A DNA stretch of 53,326 bases, from positions 1 through 53,326 of the forward strand of contig JAKSOU010000009.1 of assembly GCA_024405435.1 (NCBI GenBank), written 5' to 3'. The notes below the pieces were generated by a model. That model was not told the origin of the DNA. It searched no databases and saw only the letters and a list, made by a program, of their open reading frames with translations. Every line of letters starts with the position of its first letter. Within the stretch, counting starts at the first letter, position 1. Below are positions 36,572 through 44,329 of the stretch, one piece after another. Source of the DNA: Akkermansia sp. (lineage in GTDB: Bacteria; Verrucomicrobiota; Verrucomicrobiia; Verrucomicrobiales; Akkermansiaceae). Position numbers and translations under genes: made by a program.

Positions 36572-37840
36572 TCACAAGGGGATGGTGCGGTTATGCCAAT
36601 AGTTGTAGCGCGCCCAAAGTTCCTTTTGCGTGGAGACGTGGCGGAATTTCCATCGGGAGGTGATAAACACCGCCTTGTTCCAAACCCGCTTGAGCAGTCT
36701 GGGCCAGGCGAGCCGCGCTTGGTATTTCTTGATTTTGCGATCCATAATGGGCACCCATGGATCTGTGCAGTTGTGGGCGTGCGCGTAATCCAGCAGTGAA
36801 GTGTACACGCGCATCAGGTGGATTTCCCCGTGATTCGCCGCTATTTCCTTGAGGGAAAGAACCGGCATGCACGGCAGCTGCACCCCGCACGCTAGGAAGT
36901 TCAAATTCGTGCGGATGCACTTCTCGCAGTGCCCGCAGTTGTGGGTGCCCGTGCCGTCAAATGAGGATTCCCAGCACACCCGCAGCTTTTCCATGCCCAC
37001 TTTCCAGTTGCATACCAGTTCCGCCTTCTCCGTGCGGCTCTTTGAGAAATCATCCGTGTGCACCTCAAAGATGCGCGAGCCGAGCATGTAGTCGGATATC
37101 GGGTTGTCTCCCCATTTTTTCGGTACCACGGGAAACGGGCTGGAACTGCCGGTCACTACGTTTTTGTACATGGGGGACAGGAAGGAGGCCAACCCGATAA
37201 GCACCGCCATGTGCGTGTGGTATCCCCAGTCGAATTTCTGGGTGCCAAACGTGCGGTAGTCCGTGCGGATCACATGCACTTTGTGCACGCCCAGGTCCGC
37301 CAGCATTTCTTGGTTGTGGTGCAGCGCCGCATCGAACTGCTCCTGCTTGTCCAGCGGGATATCCGCCCCGTGGACCATGAGCGCCGCTTTGATGTCCAGG
37401 TTCTTGTGGTCGGCCAAGTGATGCGTGTGGCGGTACGCCGTGTAGGAGGCGTCCAGCCCGCCGCTGAATGGCAGGAGTGCCCCGTTGTCTGTGGCCTCTG
37501 CGGAATCGTCGAACACGTTTTCCGCGTGCAGGTGAACAATCGCGCAGGTGGAGTCAATGCTGTGCCAATAGTCGTTGAACCGCTCCATGTTGCGCAGGCA
37601 GCTCCTGGAGACCGTGCCGCGGACTTCCCAGTCTCCGCCCACCTCCATCATGTCAAAGCTGAGCAGCCGCAGCCACGGGTCCATCAGCGTGGTCACCTGG
37701 CTTTCGTTCTCTACCCCGCCGATGACCGTGGTGAACACTTTTTCGCCCAGCTCGCTCACCAGCCTGGCTTTCACTTCCAGACCGTGTTCCGTCATGTGCC
37801 GCTCCGGCAGCGCTTCAATGGTATTTCTTGTTGTCATCAT
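36572..37840 (-). CDS. QueC-like PP-loop ATPase in the polysaccharide locus
   Basis: The product is 422 aa. The PP-loop is LLPFSGGLDASYT (Ser126-Ser132). About 160 residues later comes a four-cysteine cluster C289...C302-x2-C305-x2-C308 (HNCGHCEKCIRT), the arrangement of the zinc site in QueC-type 7-cyano-7-deazaguanine synthases. The N-terminal 110 residues and the C-terminal basic tail are extra; QueC itself is only about 220-240 aa. PP-loop enzymes adenylate a carboxyl or carbonyl before nitrogen or sulfur addition. The context suggests amidation of a sugar or of another glycan component, but that is inference. No other deazaguanine genes are present. Confidence 0.75.
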   Translation of the reverse strand: MMTTRNTIEALPERHMTEHGLEVKARLVSELGEKVFTTVIGGVENESQVTTLMDPWLRLLSFDMMEVGGDWEVRGTVSRSCLRNMERFNDYWHSIDSTCAIVHLHAENVFDDSAEATDNGALLPFSGGLDASYTAYRHTHHLADHKNLDIKAALMVHGADIPLDKQEQFDAALHHNQEMLADLGVHKVHVIRTDYRTFGTQKFDWGYHTHMAVLIGLASFLSPMYKNVVTGSSSPFPVVPKKWGDNPISDYMLGSRIFEVHTDDFSKSRTEKAELVCNWKVGMEKLRVCWESSFDGTGTHNCGHCEKCIRTNLNFLACGVQLPCMPVLSLKEIAANHGEIHLMRVYTSLLDYAHAHNCTDPWVPIMDRKIKKYQARLAWPRLLKRVWNKAVFITSRWKFRHVSTQKELWARYNYWHNRTIPL

Positions 37841-38063
37841 TTAGTGGTTCCCCGGGGCGATAGACGTGGAGACTCGCCCCCTCTTGGCTACGTATACAGT
37901 ATTTGGAATATTGTAGCAAGCCATATTTGCAAAACTGTATGTAATCCCACATGTGTCAACCTGTGGGTGTCCCCGCATGCCAACCAAATCTCATAACCCC
38001 GCTTCATTCTCCCCCTAGACGCCGGGTGATTGCCGCGAGCATTCGGGGCTGCCTGTTTTAGGC
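37841..38063. other. Divergent intergenic region, leader hairpin of the PP-loop gene
   Basis: On the minus strand a weak promoter TTGCTA-N17-TATACG can be drawn about 50 nt upstream of the PP-loop start. The leader between contains an inverted repeat GGGGCGA / TCGCCCC (near 37855-37880). No gene is seen. Confidence 0.4.
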
Positions 38064-38091
38064 TTGACAAATTTCTGAAATTTCAGAAAAT
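38064..38091 (+). promoter_or_regulatory. Promoter and operator of the GbsR/MarR-type regulator
   Basis: TTGACA (38064-38069), about 16 nt, then a weak GAAAAT box (38086-38091), 6 nt before the ATG. A perfect 18-bp palindrome TTTCTGAAATTTCAGAAA (38072-38089) fills the spacer, the ideal place for repression. A 16/18 match of the same site lies before the next gene. Confidence 0.75.
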
Positions 38092-38097
38092 AGGGTC

Positions 38098-38619
38098 ATG
38101 CAGTTGAGCGCGACGCAGGAGAGGTTTGTGAGGCGGTGGGGAGAGATGGGGACGCGGTGGGGCATACCGCGTTCCACGGCCATGCTGCACGGGCTGCTGT
38201 ACATCTGCGACCGCGCGCTGACGCCGGAGGAGATATGCGACACGCTGGGCCTGGCGCGCTCCAACGTGTCCACCTCGCTGCGGGAGCTGGAAGATTACAG
38301 GCTGGTGTACCGGCAGAGCGTGCCGGGCGACCGCCGCAGCTATTTCACCGCGGAGACGGATGTGTGGGAGATGGCGCGCCACATCCTGGAGGAACGCCGC
38401 CGCCGCGAGACCGAGGGCGCAGTGAGCGCGGTGCAGGAGTGCCTGGCTTCCGCCAAGCGGGAGGGCGACAAGCTGCTCACCAAGCGCATGAAGGCCCTGC
38501 AAGAGCTGCTGGGCGCGGCGGACACCGTGGCCGCCGCTGCGCAGAACTATCCCACCTCCGTTTTCAAGCGCGCCGCGCAGATGGGCAGCCGCATGCTGGC
38601 CTTGCTCGCCAAGCTATGA
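38098..38619 (+). CDS. GbsR/MarR-family transcriptional regulator
   Basis: The product is 173 aa. The winged helix region is GIPRSTAMLHGLLYICDRALTPEEICDTLGLARSNVSTSLRELEDYRLVYRQSVPGDRRSYFTAE, typical for GbsR-like proteins; a long amphipathic helix (about 95-150) follows for dimerisation. The perfect palindrome within its own promoter and a near copy before the next gene argue for autoregulation and control of that neighbour. The ligand is unknown. Confidence 0.88.
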   Translation: MQLSATQERFVRRWGEMGTRWGIPRSTAMLHGLLYICDRALTPEEICDTLGLARSNVSTSLRELEDYRLVYRQSVPGDRRSYFTAETDVWEMARHILEERRRRETEGAVSAVQECLASAKREGDKLLTKRMKALQELLGAADTVAAAAQNYPTSVFKRAAQMGSRMLALLAKL

Positions 38620-38638
38620 ACCCTTTTTTAGAATTAGA

Positions 38639-38656
38639 TTTCTCAAATTACAGAAA
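38639..38656 (+). promoter_or_regulatory. Second operator copy before the NAD(P)-binding gene
   Basis: TTTCTCAAATTACAGAAA matches the upstream perfect palindrome at 16 of 18 positions and ends 1 nt before the ATG at 38658. Confidence 0.7.
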
Positions 38657-38657
38657 T

Positions 38658-39561
38658 ATGAAAACAATCGCCGTAACGGGAGTGCTGGGGTACAGCGGGC
38701 GCTACATTGCCGCGGGTACCGTGTCGTTGGTCTCACGGATTCTGCGGGACGTCTGCCGAACCCACGGGTCTACGAGCTGCGTCCCATGCCGTGGAGCGCG
38801 GAAACAAACGTGCCGGAGGGGGTGGACGTGCTGGTGAACACCTACTGGGTGCGGTTCAGCTACAAGGGCAGGGGGCATGCGGCGTTCAGCCATGAAGTGG
38901 CGGTGGAGAACACGAAACGCCTGTTCGCGGCGGCGCGTGCGGCGGGCGTGAAGCGGATTGTGCACACCGGCATCACGCATCCCGATGCCAATCGGAGCTG
39001 CCGTACTTCCGCGGCAAGGCCGAGCTGGAGGACGCACTTGCCGCCACGGGCATCCCGCACAGCATCCTGCGTCCCGCCGTGCTGTTCGGAGAAACGCCGG
39101 AGGTGTCCATCCTCATCAACAACATGGCCTGGACCCTGCGGCACCTGCCCGCCGCGGCCACCTTCGGCCTGGGACGCTACCGCCTGCAGCCCATCCACGT
39201 GCAGGATTTCGCGGAGCTGGCCCTGCGGGAGGCCGAGAGCGGGGAGCAACACCGCATCGTCAACGCCACGGGACCTGAAACCTACACCTTCCGCGAACTC
39301 TGGCGCATGCTGGCGCAGGGCATGGGGCTGCGGCGCCCCGTCCTGCCCGTGCCGGCGTGGTTCGGGCTGCTGGCCGCGCGCGTGCCGGGGAGCATTGTGG
39401 GTGATGTGATGCTCACGCGGGATGAAATCGCGGGACTTTCGCAGGACCGCCTGGCGGTGGACTGCCCGCCCGCGGGCCGCCGCAGCCTCCGCGATTGGGT
39501 GGCATGCCACGCCGACTCCCTGGGCAAGACCTACGCCAACGAGCTCTCCCGCCGCCGCTGA
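38658..39561 (+). pseudogene. NAD(P)-binding epimerase/reductase (SDR/NmrA-like), frameshifted
   Basis: The product reads through three frames. MKTIAVTGVLGYSGRYIA (38658, a dinucleotide-binding motif) shifts near 38705-38735 to LTDSAGRLPNPRVYELRP...EGVDVLVNTYWVRF...GVKRIVHTGITHPDAN, then shifts near 38990 to ELPYFRGKAELEDALAATGIPHSILRPAVLFGE and continues to the stop at 39561. Some 20-30 nt also seem lost at the first junction compared with normal spacing in this fold. Intact relatives are NAD-dependent epimerases or quinone-reductase-like proteins. The preserved operator suggests recent loss, or sequencing indels. Confidence 0.78.
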
Positions 39562-39605
39562 ATCCGTTAATCGTGTGCTAATCGTTGTGTGCGCGCCGTT
39601 TTAGG

Positions 39606-39634
39606 TTGACTTCCCGCGTGCGAGGCCGTAGAAT
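39606..39634 (+). promoter_or_regulatory. Promoter of the GH95 gene
   Basis: TTGACT (39606-39611), 17-nt spacer, TAGAAT (39629-39634); 20 nt to the ATG, giving a leader of about 14 nt without a Shine-Dalgarno sequence. Confidence 0.75.
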
Positions 39635-39654
39635 GCAAGCCACTACACAGAATT

Positions 39655-42144
39655 ATGCACAAGAGCACACTTTTAGCTTTGGCGTTGGGCAGCCTGGCCC
39701 CCGTGGCGATGGCTGATTTTCCCTCATCCCATTTCCTGTGGTACGCGCAACCGGCCGTTGTTACCGATATGTCCGTGCCGTGGGCTTCCGGCAAGACCCC
39801 CTGCGGCAACTACGGCGGCGGCGGGCAGGACGCCCTGGCCGTGAACAGCAACTACTGCGCCACAGGCGCCGTGGGCAAGAAGACCGGCGACACCTGGGAA
39901 TCCCAGACCCTCCCCATCGGCAACGGCCGCGTGGGCGGCACCATCTTCGGCGGCGACCACCGCGAGCGCGTGAACCTGAACGAGGTTTCCCTCTGGACCG
40001 GCGGCCCCAACCTGCCCAACAACGGCAGCGGGTACTCCTATGGCCCCACCTCCGGCAAGGATGAGTTCGGCGCCTACCAGCCGTTCGGCAACCTGTTCCT
40101 GGAGTTCGACGACGTGAAGGCCGACGACACTGCCAAGTACAGCCGCACGCTGGATTTGAAGACGGGCATCGCCTCCGTGGACTTCACCAACGGCGGCGTG
40201 CGCCACACGCGCGAGTGCTTCGTCAGCCACCCGGACAACGTGCTGGTCTACACCGCCAAGGTGGACAAGCCCGGCAGCCTGAATGCCAAGATCGGCCTCA
40301 CACCCTGCCACACCGTTTCCTTCAGCACCTCCGGCTCCGACACCATCGTCATGAGCGGCACCCTCGCCAACGGCGAGAAGTTCGAGGGCCGCATGCAGGT
40401 GCGCACCCACGGCGGCTCCGCTACCGTCACAGGCTCCTCCCATGAGGTCAAGATGGAGTACGAGGGGGGCGGCGACGGCACACGCCCCAAGTTCGATGGA
40501 CAGGGTATCCCCTACATCACCGTCAAGGGTGCGGACAGCGTGGAAATCTACGTCTCCCTCGCCACCGACTACAAGGAGGACTACAAGGCCAACTGGAAGG
40601 GCAAGGACCCCGCCGCCAAGAACAAGGCCGTCCTCTCCGCCATCTCAGGCAAGAAGCTCGCAGACATCCGCAAGGCGCACATCGCCGACCACCAGGCGCT
40701 CTACGACCGCATGGACATCGACCTGGGCAAGACCGACCCCGAGACCGCCAAGCTGCCCACCGACATGCGTATCGACAAGTACAAGGAGGAGAAGAAGGAC
40801 CCCGAGCTGGAGGCCCTGGTGTACCAGTACGGCCGCTACGTGCTGATTGCCGGCTCCCGCCCCGGCAACCTGCCGCTCACGCTCCAGGGTATCTGGAACG
40901 ACAAGGTTCACGCCGCCTGGGCCTGCGACTACCACAACAACATCAACCTGCAGATGTGCTACTGGGGCGCGGAGGTGGCCAACCTCTCCGAGTGCCACCT
41001 GACCTTCATCGATTTCATGAAGGCCATGGAGCAGCCCCTGCACGAGATGACCCAGAAGGAGTTCGGCAACGACAAGAAGGGCTGGACCACCCGCATCTCC
41101 CAGAACATCTGGGGCGCCGGCGGCTGGGTGAAGTGGAACCCGCCCGTTAACGCCTGGTACGCCCTCCACATCTGGGACCACTACCAGTTCACCAGGGACA
41201 AGAAGTTCCTCAAGGAGACCGGCTACCCCCTCCTCAAGAGCATCTGCCAGTTCTGGGAAACCTCACTCAAGGAGGTGGGCGAGGACGGCCAGGGACTCAT
41301 GACCGACAACGGCAAGAAGCCCCTCACCGTGGCAGAGCACCCCGAGCTCAAGGGCATCAAGAAGGGCTCGCTCGTCTCCCCCAACGGATGGTCACATGAG
41401 CAGGGCCCCGTGGAGGACTGCTGCATGCACGACCAGCAGCTCATCTGGGAGCTCTTCGACAACACCGCCAAGGCCGCCAAGGCCCTCGGCACGGATGCCG
41501 CCTGGGCCAAGGGCCTCATCCAGAAGCGCGACCGCCTGGTGGGCAACAAGGTGGCCGCCGGAGGATACCTCCAGGAGTGGGTGGTGGACCGCCCCAACAT
41601 GGTCTCCGGCCACCGCCACACCTCCCACCTCATCGGTGTCTTCCCCGGCACCACCATCAGCAAGGTCAAGACCCCGGAGTTCGCCGCCGCAGCAGAGAAG
41701 AGCCTGGAGCTGCGCGGCATGAGCGGCGACAACCGCCGCAGCTGGACCTGGCCCTGGCGCACCGCCCTCTGGGCCCGCTTCGGCAACCGCGAGAAGGCTT
41801 ACGAGATGGTCAGCGGATACATCCAGTACAACCTGCTGGACAACATGTTCGGCAACCATCCCCCCATGCAGATGGACGGCACCTACGGCATGACCGGCGG
41901 CATGAGCGAGATCTTCATCCAGTCCCACGCCGGGCAGATCGAGCTGCTGCCCGCACTCCCCAAGGAGTGGCCCAACGGCTCCATCAAGGGCATCCGTGCC
42001 CGCGGAAACATCACCGTGGACATGGCCTGGAAGGACGGCAAGGTCACCAGCTACAAGCTCACCACCACCAGTGAGAAGCCCAAGCCCGTCAAGCTCGTCG
42101 TCAACGGCAAGACCGAGAAAATCACCCCCACCGTCGTCAAGTAA
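39655..42144 (+). CDS. Secreted glycoside hydrolase family 95 (alpha-L-fucosidase type)
   Basis: The product is 829 aa. A signal peptide (about 1-20, ending VAMA) precedes the GH95 layout: N-terminal beta domain (WESQTLPIGNGRVGGTIFGGDHRERVNLNEVSLWTGGP), linker, (alpha/alpha)6 barrel (GIWNDKVHAAWACDYHNNINLQMCYWGAEVANL, SGHRHTSHLIGVFPG, RSWTWPWRTALWARFGN) and C-terminal beta domain. GH95 enzymes cleave alpha-1,2-fucose, and some act on galactose. Asn pairs in NNIN and Asp in QMDGTYG fit known active-site positions. The acid-residue region reads SHEQGP rather than the usual SPEN, so specificity may differ. Codon use is highly biased, suggesting high expression. Confidence 0.9.
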   Translation: MHKSTLLALALGSLAPVAMADFPSSHFLWYAQPAVVTDMSVPWASGKTPCGNYGGGGQDALAVNSNYCATGAVGKKTGDTWESQTLPIGNGRVGGTIFGGDHRERVNLNEVSLWTGGPNLPNNGSGYSYGPTSGKDEFGAYQPFGNLFLEFDDVKADDTAKYSRTLDLKTGIASVDFTNGGVRHTRECFVSHPDNVLVYTAKVDKPGSLNAKIGLTPCHTVSFSTSGSDTIVMSGTLANGEKFEGRMQVRTHGGSATVTGSSHEVKMEYEGGGDGTRPKFDGQGIPYITVKGADSVEIYVSLATDYKEDYKANWKGKDPAAKNKAVLSAISGKKLADIRKAHIADHQALYDRMDIDLGKTDPETAKLPTDMRIDKYKEEKKDPELEALVYQYGRYVLIAGSRPGNLPLTLQGIWNDKVHAAWACDYHNNINLQMCYWGAEVANLSECHLTFIDFMKAMEQPLHEMTQKEFGNDKKGWTTRISQNIWGAGGWVKWNPPVNAWYALHIWDHYQFTRDKKFLKETGYPLLKSICQFWETSLKEVGEDGQGLMTDNGKKPLTVAEHPELKGIKKGSLVSPNGWSHEQGPVEDCCMHDQQLIWELFDNTAKAAKALGTDAAWAKGLIQKRDRLVGNKVAAGGYLQEWVVDRPNMVSGHRHTSHLIGVFPGTTISKVKTPEFAAAAEKSLELRGMSGDNRRSWTWPWRTALWARFGNREKAYEMVSGYIQYNLLDNMFGNHPPMQMDGTYGMTGGMSEIFIQSHAGQIELLPALPKEWPNGSIKGIRARGNITVDMAWKDGKVTSYKLTTTSEKPKPVKLVVNGKTEKITPTVVK

Positions 42145-42163
42145 ACCTATCCGCACAAAATCA

Positions 42164-42195
42164 CGGCCCCATCCTCCCCGCAGGATGGGGCCGTT
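42164..42195 (+). terminator. Terminator-like hairpin after the GH95 gene
   Basis: A perfect 12-bp stem CGGCCCCATCCT / AGGATGGGGCCG with a 6-nt loop; the T-run is weak. Confidence 0.7.
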
Positions 42196-42222
42196 GCACG
42201 CCCGAGGCAAGGTGCGTTGGAA

Positions 42223-42249
42223 AATATAATCAACTTTTTTGATTATATT
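42223..42249. promoter_or_regulatory. Inverted repeat next to the defence-operon promoter (candidate operator)
   Basis: A perfect 11-bp inverted repeat AATATAATCAA / TTGATTATATT with a 5-nt centre, ending 2 nt before the -35 box. It is far more AT-rich than its surroundings. It may bind a regulator, or act as a bidirectional terminator. Confidence 0.65.
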
Positions 42250-42251
42250 GC

Positions 42252-42292
42252 TTGACAAAGGGGAGGCGGGTGGTAAAATAACGGGAAAGGAG
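42252..42292 (+). promoter_or_regulatory. Promoter and Shine-Dalgarno sequence of the RloA/RloB-like operon
   Basis: TTGACA (42252-42257), 16-nt spacer, TAAAAT (42274-42279), then AAAGGAG (42286-42292) 7 nt before the ATG at 42300. This is the only strong Shine-Dalgarno sequence I found at a gene start in the window. Confidence 0.82.
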
Positions 42293-42299
42293 ACAGGAT

Positions 42300-43628
42300 A
42301 TGCTCGTTGCCATACACATCAAGAACTACAAGGCCATCGTCGATACCACCATCGACATGCGCTACGGCGAAGGCAAGGCACCCAACGGGTACCAGGAGCT
42401 GCCGCGCCTGCCGTTCCTGCAGGACACCGCCGTCCGCAACCCGGAACGCCCCGCGCAGCCGCTGCGCGTGGTGCCCGTGCTCGCCATCTACGGCCAAAAC
42501 GCCGGGGGCAAGAGCGCCCTGGTGGAGGCCGTCAGGCAAATCACCGCGTTCGTGCACAACGCGGGGTTCAGGACGCCGCGGCTGGAATACAAGCCGAACA
42601 AGCTCCACCCGGAACTGCACACCACGCTGTTCGACGTGCAGTTTATCGCCCGCCACGCCCTGTACCGCTTCGAGGTGGAGTACAACGCCGCCGGCATCCG
42701 CCGCGAGGCGCTGTACAAGGATGGCGCGCCGCTGTATCTGGTGGACCATGTGATGGAGGATTTCCAGTTTGGAGCCATCGCCACCGCGGACTATCCGGAG
42801 AAGCGCCTCAAGGCCGTTCTGAACACGGAATGCTGCAACGACGGCAGGCAGCAGGTCCCCTTCATCGCCAAGCTGGCCTACGCCTACATGGGCCTGAACC
42901 GGGATGTGGTGCTCTGCCACGACTACCTGTGCCACGACCTGCAAATCTGGCTGGACAACGATATCCAGACATCGGACGCGCTGAACCTGCTGGCGGGGAA
43001 CTTCAAGGAGAACCCCGTGGAGCAGGCATTCGCGGAGATTGAGGAACTGGTCACCCAGCTGGATTTGGGCATCTACAAGATGGCCCTGGCGCGCGAGGTC
43101 GAGGAAATCGAGCCCGTGCAATTTCTGGGTGAACCATACCAGGAGGGAGACGAGCCCGCTTCCGTCTTCTTCCGGAAGAACCAGAAGATCTTCGAGTACA
43201 TCTACACCTACCACAAGCGGACCGACGGCACGGAGGAGCGGTTCAACCTGCGAGAGGAATCCCGCGGCACCCAGGTGCTCTTCGGCTTGCTCGGCGTGCT
43301 ACTCAACGCACTGCACCGCGGCACCACCGTGGTCATCGACGAGCTGGACCGCTCCATCCACCCCATCGTGCTCAAGGCACTGGTCAGGCTCTTCACCGAC
43401 AAGGCGTACAACCCCAACAACGCCCAGCTCGTTTTCACCGTCCACAACACAGAGCTGCTGGACGACGACGACCTGCGCGTCTCCGAGGTGGGCGTGGTGC
43501 GCAAGAACCTGGAGCAGGGTGCGCAACTGTGCCGCCTCTGCGATTTCCAGGGCGTGCGCAACGTGAAGAACTTTCGCCTGGGCTACCTGAACGGCTACTT
43601 CGCCGGCATTCCTTTCCCCGCCTTGTGA
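42300..43628 (+). CDS. AAA-family ATPase, RloA/AbiLi-like defence protein
   Basis: The product is 442 aa. It has an SMC/ABC-like ATPase core: start IHIKNYKAI, Walker A GQNAGGKS (65-72), a signature-like ESRGTQVLFGLLGVLL, Walker B VVIDELD (344-350) and the following SIHP and VFTVHNTELLDDD segments. This is the AAA15/RloA-type overcoming-lysogenisation-defect-like family found with RloB partners in phage-defence loci (AbiL, RloAB). The partner gene starts 3 nt after the stop. Its Shine-Dalgarno sequence, unlike the rest of the window, hints at horizontal origin. Confidence 0.85.
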   Translation: MLVAIHIKNYKAIVDTTIDMRYGEGKAPNGYQELPRLPFLQDTAVRNPERPAQPLRVVPVLAIYGQNAGGKSALVEAVRQITAFVHNAGFRTPRLEYKPNKLHPELHTTLFDVQFIARHALYRFEVEYNAAGIRREALYKDGAPLYLVDHVMEDFQFGAIATADYPEKRLKAVLNTECCNDGRQQVPFIAKLAYAYMGLNRDVVLCHDYLCHDLQIWLDNDIQTSDALNLLAGNFKENPVEQAFAEIEELVTQLDLGIYKMALAREVEEIEPVQFLGEPYQEGDEPASVFFRKNQKIFEYIYTYHKRTDGTEERFNLREESRGTQVLFGLLGVLLNALHRGTTVVIDELDRSIHPIVLKALVRLFTDKAYNPNNAQLVFTVHNTELLDDDDLRVSEVGVVRKNLEQGAQLCRLCDFQGVRNVKNFRLGYLNGYFAGIPFPAL

Positions 43629-43631
43629 GCC

Positions 43632-44246
43632 ATGACCTACCGCTATGTCCCGCAAGTCGTGGTTTGGATTGCCTGCGAGGGCAGCACAGACAAAGCGTAT
43701 CTGGCCGCCTTGAACAGGCTGCTCTCTGAAAAGGGCGTGCACATCAGCCTCAAGGCCGAGTCCGCCGGGAGCGGCCTGTTCAAGTTCCTGGAGGCCGCAT
43801 ACAGGAAATGCATGCGGAAACGCGACAAGTCGTGCAAGGCCCTGCCGTGGATTTGGGCCGACTCCGACTTGTACGAGCGCAACGAAAAGAAGTGCCGCGA
43901 CCAATACGAGCGCCGTTCGCCCGACATCCCGGAAATCCTGTTCTCCCGCCACAACCTGGAGGACGTTCTGGTCATGCACGAGGACGACGAAACCGTGCAG
44001 CGGTGGATAGCCCTCTGCAAGGGCGGCCGCACCCCCCTGCACAGCCACGAGTACATGCCCCTGCTTGCAGACATCTACCCCGACTACGCCAAACGAGGCA
44101 TGCCAAAGCGCTTTATCCCGCTAACGCCACAGCTCCTGCACAACGCCTACCGCCACTCCCTCGATGATTCCATCCCCTTCAAGTGCGACCTCATAGAGCG
44201 CTTGGTGCCCATCATCCTGCAGGACTCCCCCGATTTCTTCAACTGA
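43632..44246 (+). CDS. RloB/AbiLii-like protein (TOPRIM-type)
   Basis: The product is 204 aa. The N-terminal strand and Glu motif VVVWIACEGSTDKAYLAALNRLL, the acidic WIWADSDLYERNEKKC and the SRHNLEDVLVMH segment match the RloB family, which is related to TOPRIM nuclease domains as in OLD proteins. Together with the upstream ATPase it forms a two-gene module like the AbiL abortive-infection system. The mechanism is inferred: ATPase-gated nuclease or RNA cleavage upon infection. Confidence 0.82.
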   Translation: MTYRYVPQVVVWIACEGSTDKAYLAALNRLLSEKGVHISLKAESAGSGLFKFLEAAYRKCMRKRDKSCKALPWIWADSDLYERNEKKCRDQYERRSPDIPEILFSRHNLEDVLVMHEDDETVQRWIALCKGGRTPLHSHEYMPLLADIYPDYAKRGMPKRFIPLTPQLLHNAYRHSLDDSIPFKCDLIERLVPIILQDSPDFFN

Positions 44247-44292
44247 TTGATAGGGGCGGTGAACATGCGGGCGCGGTGATAGCTGTTTTTGC

Positions 44293-44320
44293 TTGCCTTG
44301 ACGGGAGTGTGGGGTAGAAT
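44293..44320 (+). promoter_or_regulatory. Promoter of the GH110-like gene
   Basis: TTGCCT (44293-44298), 16-nt spacer, TAGAAT (44315-44320), 9 nt to the ATG at 44330. Confidence 0.6.
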
Positions 44321-44329
44321 GGCGCGTAA

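Noticed and set aside
44298..44303. TTGACG as the -35 box of the GH110-like gene
   Set aside because: It leaves only 11 nt to TAGAAT; TTGCCT at 44293 with a 16-nt spacer fits better.
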